Both the position numbers and the translations under genes were made by a program. The notes under the pieces were generated by a model, which ran no database searches, was not told where the DNA came from, and was given only the letters and a program-made list of their open reading frames with translations. Positions 61,137 to 64,000 of a stretch of DNA of 64,000 nt are shown here, piece by piece. The stretch is from assembly GCA_910586775.1 (NCBI GenBank), contig CAJUJN010000009.1:1-64000 (forward strand), read 5' to 3'. Each line of letters starts with the position of its first letter. Positions within the stretch are counted from its first letter, which is position 1. This DNA comes from an uncultured Acetatifactor sp. Lineage in GTDB: Bacteria > Bacillota > Clostridia > Lachnospirales > Lachnospiraceae.

Positions 61137-61643
61137 CTAACGCTTTTCAGTTAAAAACATTGTCATACTCCGGCCTTCCACCTTAGGTACCTTCTCCATT
61201 ACGGCAATATCGGAAAGTTCTTTTGCAAAATCGTCCAAAATATGCTTGCTGCTGTTCATGTGGGCAATCTCACGTCCGCGGAAACGGAGAGTCACCTTTA
61301 CCTTATCGCCCTTGGTAAGGAACTTCCTCGCTGCATTTATCTTGGTATTCAGGTCATTGGTGTCGATATTGGGAGAAAGACGGATTTCCTTGATCTCAAT
61401 GGTCCTCTGCTTCTTCCTCGCCTCCTTTTCCTTCCTGACCTGCTCATACTTGAACTTGCCATAATCCACAATCTTGCACACGGGTGGTTTTGCGGTAGGG
61501 GCAATCTTCACCAGATCCAGGCCCGCCTCCTCTGCCAGCCGCATAGCTTCCCTTGAAGACATAATGCCAAGCTGTGCACCGTCTGCACCGATCAGACGCA
61601 CCTCTCTGTCCCTAATCTGTTCGTTAATCATTAAGTCGCTAAT
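61137..61643 (-). CDS. infC: Translation initiation factor IF-3, AUU start
   Basis: A 168-residue IF-3. The N-domain has MINEQIRDREVRLIGADGAQ, then GIMSSREAMRLAEEAGLDLV; the C-domain has VTLRFRGREIAHMNSSKHIL and FLTEKR at the end. I place the start at ATT (61643-61641, then AGC GAC TTA ATG ATT), because GGAGG lies 9 bases upstream. The first ATG is about 20 bases from that site and a longer upstream frame runs through the leader hairpin. Rare AUU starts let IF-3 limit its own synthesis, as in E. coli. Confidence 0.93.
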   Translation of the reverse strand: MSDLMINEQIRDREVRLIGADGAQLGIMSSREAMRLAEEAGLDLVKIAPTAKPPVCKIVDYGKFKYEQVRKEKEARKKQRTIEIKEIRLSPNIDTNDLNTKINAARKFLTKGDKVKVTLRFRGREIAHMNSSKHILDDFAKELSDIAVMEKVPKVEGRSMTMFLTEKR

Positions 61644-61833
61644 GGTTCCGTACCTCCATACAAATGTATTGATAAATATAAGAAAAGTGGATAGCAACGC
61701 TACCCACTTAAACTCACTCAACAAAAATACACAAACCCCTGTGCAAAACAGTTGAAAAAGTAACGCTTACCAGCCCAATCGCCGTAAGGTGAGAGTGGAT
61801 ACTCTACTTGCTGTTGTGCGCCCTTCGCACATT
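61644..61833 (-). promoter_or_regulatory. infC operon leader with attenuator (L20-leader-like)
   Basis: About 190 bases between promoter and infC. Near its end, AAGTGGGTAGC-GTT-GCTATCCACTT is followed on the minus strand by TTTCTTAT (61681-61709), a terminator just ahead of the ribosome site. The 5' part has further pairing (GTGCGAAGGGCGCAC). By position this fits the L20-responsive leader (Rfam L20_leader) of Firmicutes; the exact motif was not modelled. Confidence 0.75.
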
Positions 61834-61839
61834 TTATTA

Positions 61840-61868
61840 TTCTAACACACATTCACTATGCTGTCAAG
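61840..61868 (-). promoter_or_regulatory. Promoter of the infC-rpmI-rplT operon
   Basis: On the minus strand TTGACA, 17 bases, TAGAAT, close to consensus, 30 bases downstream of the tRNA-Val 3' end. Confidence 0.85.
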
Positions 61869-61898
61869 AAAATTTCAAATATTTTTGCAAAAGAAAAT

Positions 61899-61971
61899 GG
61901 AAGCAAGGGGGCTCGAACCCCTGGCCTTTCGCGTGTGAGGCGAACGCTCATCCCGGCTGAGCTATGCTTCC
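61899..61971 (-). tRNA. tRNA-Val (anticodon CAC)
   Basis: A 73-nt cloverleaf on the minus strand. Acceptor arms GGAAGCA / TGCTTCC with A73, anticodon stem TTCGC / GCGAA and loop CTCACAC (anticodon CAC), T-loop GGTTCGAGCCC. CCA is not encoded. It reads GUG valine codons. Confidence 0.93.
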
Positions 61972-62050
61972 ATTTCCTCTATTGTAACACTCCTGAGAAA
62001 AAATGCAAGAGGGAAAATAAAAATATTTTAGAAAAATTACATCTTCCTCA

Positions 62051-64000
62051 TCAACGCATAAATTTTTCCAGCAGGCGGCACACTTCCCTCACTTCAATGG
62101 GCTTCGCCACATGAGCATTCATGCCGTTGTCCAGGCATTTTTTAACATCCTCCGCAAATGCATCCGCCGTCATCGCCACAATAGGCAGCGAAGCCGCATC
62201 CTCCCTGTCCAGAGCGCGAATGGCAGCCGTCGCCTCATATCCGTTCATCACCGGCATCCGGACGTCCATCAGTATCGCATCATAATAGTACAGGGGCGAC
62301 CGGCTGAATTTCTCCAGACATATCTTCCCGTTTTCCGCCCATTCCAACTCAAGCCCCAATGCCGAGAGCAGCTCATTCGCAATCTCCCAGTTAATCTCAT
62401 TATCCTCCGCCAACAGTATCTTCCTGCCCTCCAGCCCCGCTTTGTCCGCCGCCGGCGATATCTCCCCGGTCTCTTTCTCCGCATAAGCATCTCCGATATA
62501 TGGCTGCAGCCCGTAAAACAAGGTGGATTTGAAAAGCGGCTTTGCAATGAACCCTGTCACCCCGGCTTTTCTGGCCTCATCCTCTATCTCGCTCCAGTCG
62601 TAAGCGGATATCAGCAGAATCGGTATGTCATTTCCATAGAGTCCGCGGACTTCCCGGGCGACGGAAATTCCGTCCTTATCCGGAAGCTTCCAGTCCAACA
62701 GGATAATCTCGTAATCATCATGCCTGTTATGGCGCTCCTCCACTTTCCTGATAGCTGTCTCTGCATTCAGGCACCAGTCCGGCTTGACGCCGATGGATTT
62801 CAAGGACGCGACAGCACTCTCGCACAGCTGCTCGTCATCATCCACCACCAGCATCTTCCAGTCAGGCAGCACCATATCCGCTTCCTGTACCGTGGCCTTT
62901 AACAGATCCAACACCACATGAAACTCACTGCCCTTCCCCAGCTCGCTCTGCACCTGGATGGTTCCTTCCATTGCATCCACAATGTATTTCGTGATCGCCA
63001 TACCCAGACCGGTGCCTTCCGTCTTCTGTACCCTGGCCGTATCCTCCCGGCTGAAAGAATCAAATATTATTTTCTGATATTCCTCCGACATGCCGATGCC
63101 GTTATCCTTCACAATCAGATGCGTCCTTATATAGTCCTCGCCTTTCGGGGACTCCTCCTCGTACAGGGATACATTGATAGCCCCCTTCTCCGGGGTAAAC
63201 TTCACCGCATTTCCCAAGATATTGATCATCACCTGGTTCAGCCTTACGCTGTCACAGCACACGTTTTCCACCGAAATATCATTGATAAAGATATTAAAGT
63301 GCTGCCCCTTCGCCTTGACCTGGGGCTGCACGATGCTCACGATGCTGTCCATGACCTCCCGCAGGGATACCTGGTCCATATTCAGCGTCATCTTCCCGCT
63401 CTCAATCTTGGACATATCCAGCACATCATTGATCAGCCCCAACAGATGCTTGCTGGACAGCGCAATCTTCCTCAGACAGTTCTGCACCTGCTCCATATTA
63501 TCCATATTGGCAACGGCAATGGTGGTCATACCCACAATAGCGTTCATGGGTGTCCGGATATCGTGGCTCATATTGGAAAGGAATTCGCTCTTCGCCTTGT
63601 TGGCATGCTCTGCTTCCCTTCTGGCAGCCTCCGCAGCGCTCCGCTCCCTGTTGGCCTCCTCACTGGCAGCTTTCAGCGCAGCCATCTGTTTTCTGGCAAT
63701 CTGAAGGCTCTGGGCAAATACCAGAAGCAGCGCCGCCATCACTATCCCGCACACTATATAGACCATATATGTCCAGCTCTGCCCCATCTCCCGAATCAGT
63801 GTATCCAGGGCGTCATAGGGCAGAACCGTTACCAGATACCACTCGCTGTACGGAAGATTGATGCAGTACAAGTGGAATCTTGACCCCTCCCCTCTCAGAA
63901 CCGCAGAAAAGTCCTCCCCCCGTTCCATTGCAGCCCGCAATTCGCTCACGTACTCCTCCGCAACCGCTTTCTCCCTGCTGCCGAAAAGTCCATAAACGCT
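62051..64000 (-). CDS. Hybrid sensor histidine kinase with two receiver domains (5' end outside window)
   Basis: At least 650 residues; the frame is open to the window edge, so the true start is further right. The visible part begins inside an extracellular sensor (dCache-like, FHLYCINLPYSEWYLVTVLP), then a transmembrane helix (YMVYIVCGIVMAALLLVFAQ), a coiled coil, HisKA with the phospho-accepting His in FLSNMSHDIRTPMNAIVGMT, HATPase with N, G1 and G2 boxes (ILGNAVKFTPEKG, DNGIGM, GTGLGMAITKYIVDAM). Receiver 1 follows (MLVVDDDEQ, LLDWKLPDKDG) and receiver 2 (ILLAEDNEINWEIANELLSA, ILMDVRMPVMNGYEA). It probably belongs to the large family of BarA-like kinases of Lachnospiraceae. No partner regulator is visible. 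Confidence 0.93.
   Translation of the reverse strand, partial: SVYGLFGSREKAVAEEYVSELRAAMERGEDFSAVLRGEGSRFHLYCINLPYSEWYLVTVLPYDALDTLIREMGQSWTYMVYIVCGIVMAALLLVFAQSLQIARKQMAALKAASEEANRERSAAEAARREAEHANKAKSEFLSNMSHDIRTPMNAIVGMTTIAVANMDNMEQVQNCLRKIALSSKHLLGLINDVLDMSKIESGKMTLNMDQVSLREVMDSIVSIVQPQVKAKGQHFNIFINDISVENVCCDSVRLNQVMINILGNAVKFTPEKGAINVSLYEEESPKGEDYIRTHLIVKDNGIGMSEEYQKIIFDSFSREDTARVQKTEGTGLGMAITKYIVDAMEGTIQVQSELGKGSEFHVVLDLLKATVQEADMVLPDWKMLVVDDDEQLCESAVASLKSIGVKPDWCLNAETAIRKVEERHNRHDDYEIILLDWKLPDKDGISVAREVRGLYGNDIPILLISAYDWSEIEDEARKAGVTGFIAKPLFKSTLFYGLQPYIGDAYAEKETGEISPAADKAGLEGRKILLAEDNEINWEIANELLSALGLELEWAENGKICLEKFSRSPLYYYDAILMDVRMPVMNGYEATAAIRALDREDAASLPIVAMTADAFAEDVKKCLDNGMNAHVAKPIEVREVCRLLEKFMR

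Overview
The window looks like chromosome of a gut-type Gram-positive anaerobe of the Lachnospiraceae (Clostridium cluster XIVa). The evidence is strong AGGAGG-type ribosome sites, a long-form HPF, ClpC with a GntR/YtrA-type repressor, the infC-rpmI-rplT operon with a leader attenuator, sortase pili, SipW-type export and a Tn1549/CD1115-like conjugative module. The species cannot be named from sequence alone. Almost all genes lie on the minus strand. The exceptions I support on the plus strand are a tyrosine recombinase, a 29-residue toxin-like peptide and a tRNA-Gly.

Region 1 (1 to ~12.35 kb) is one end of an integrative conjugative element. It carries a VirD4-type coupling protein with an aberrant C-terminus, a PcfB-like protein, a DUF3846 protein, a cargo block of exported proteins (two are paralogues, one is a BspA-type leucine-rich-repeat protein), a RepA-type initiator, ParB, ParA and a DUF5348 protein. 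Its right side meets an M23 peptidase gene that stops at the start of its zinc site, next to a pair of 22-bp inverted repeats. This looks like an insertion junction.

Region 2 (12.4-20.7 kb) is chromosomal: hpf, an SH3-NlpC/P60 cell-wall hydrolase, trxB, proB-proA and an Rpn-family nuclease gene. A 37-bp tandem repeat lies between hpf and the hydrolase.

Region 3 (21.2-38.75 kb) is a 17.5-kb leftward surface-fibre locus. In transcription order it holds a small protein of unknown family, a SARP/BTAD-type regulator, a paralogue of the first small protein, a coiled-coil protein, a type I signal peptidase, a 1900-residue LPETG adhesin with about 29 His/Cys modules, an LPSTG major pilin, a class C sortase, a pilin-like protein without a sorting signal, two SipW-type secreted proteins, two membrane-anchored proteins and a SipW-type signal peptidase.

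At the head of this locus (38.78-40.19 kb) is a tyrosine recombinase gene enclosed by two near-identical 27-bp sites in inverted orientation. A consensus-like promoter lies inside the enclosed segment and points out into the fibre locus. This is the layout of a recombinase-carrying invertible promoter switch, and it is the most interesting hypothesis in the window. Just beyond it is a holin-like peptide gene with its own terminator and a convergent antisense promoter, resembling a type I toxin-antitoxin pair.

Region 4 (40.8-64 kb) is mostly housekeeping: radA, a conserved small protein, clpC and its GntR-type regulator, an SH3 membrane protein, a zinc-ribbon HTH protein, purE-purM-purN-purD, a C-terminally truncated M29-type aminopeptidase, two small membrane proteins, pyrE, a LysR regulator, purA, an AI-2E family permease, tRNA-Gly(CCC), a phosphoesterase/nicotinamidase-like pair, infC-rpmI-rplT with leader, tRNA-Val(CAC), and a hybrid histidine kinase cut by the window edge. 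Two copies of a ~100-bp hairpin repeat lie at 42.3 and 55.1 kb.
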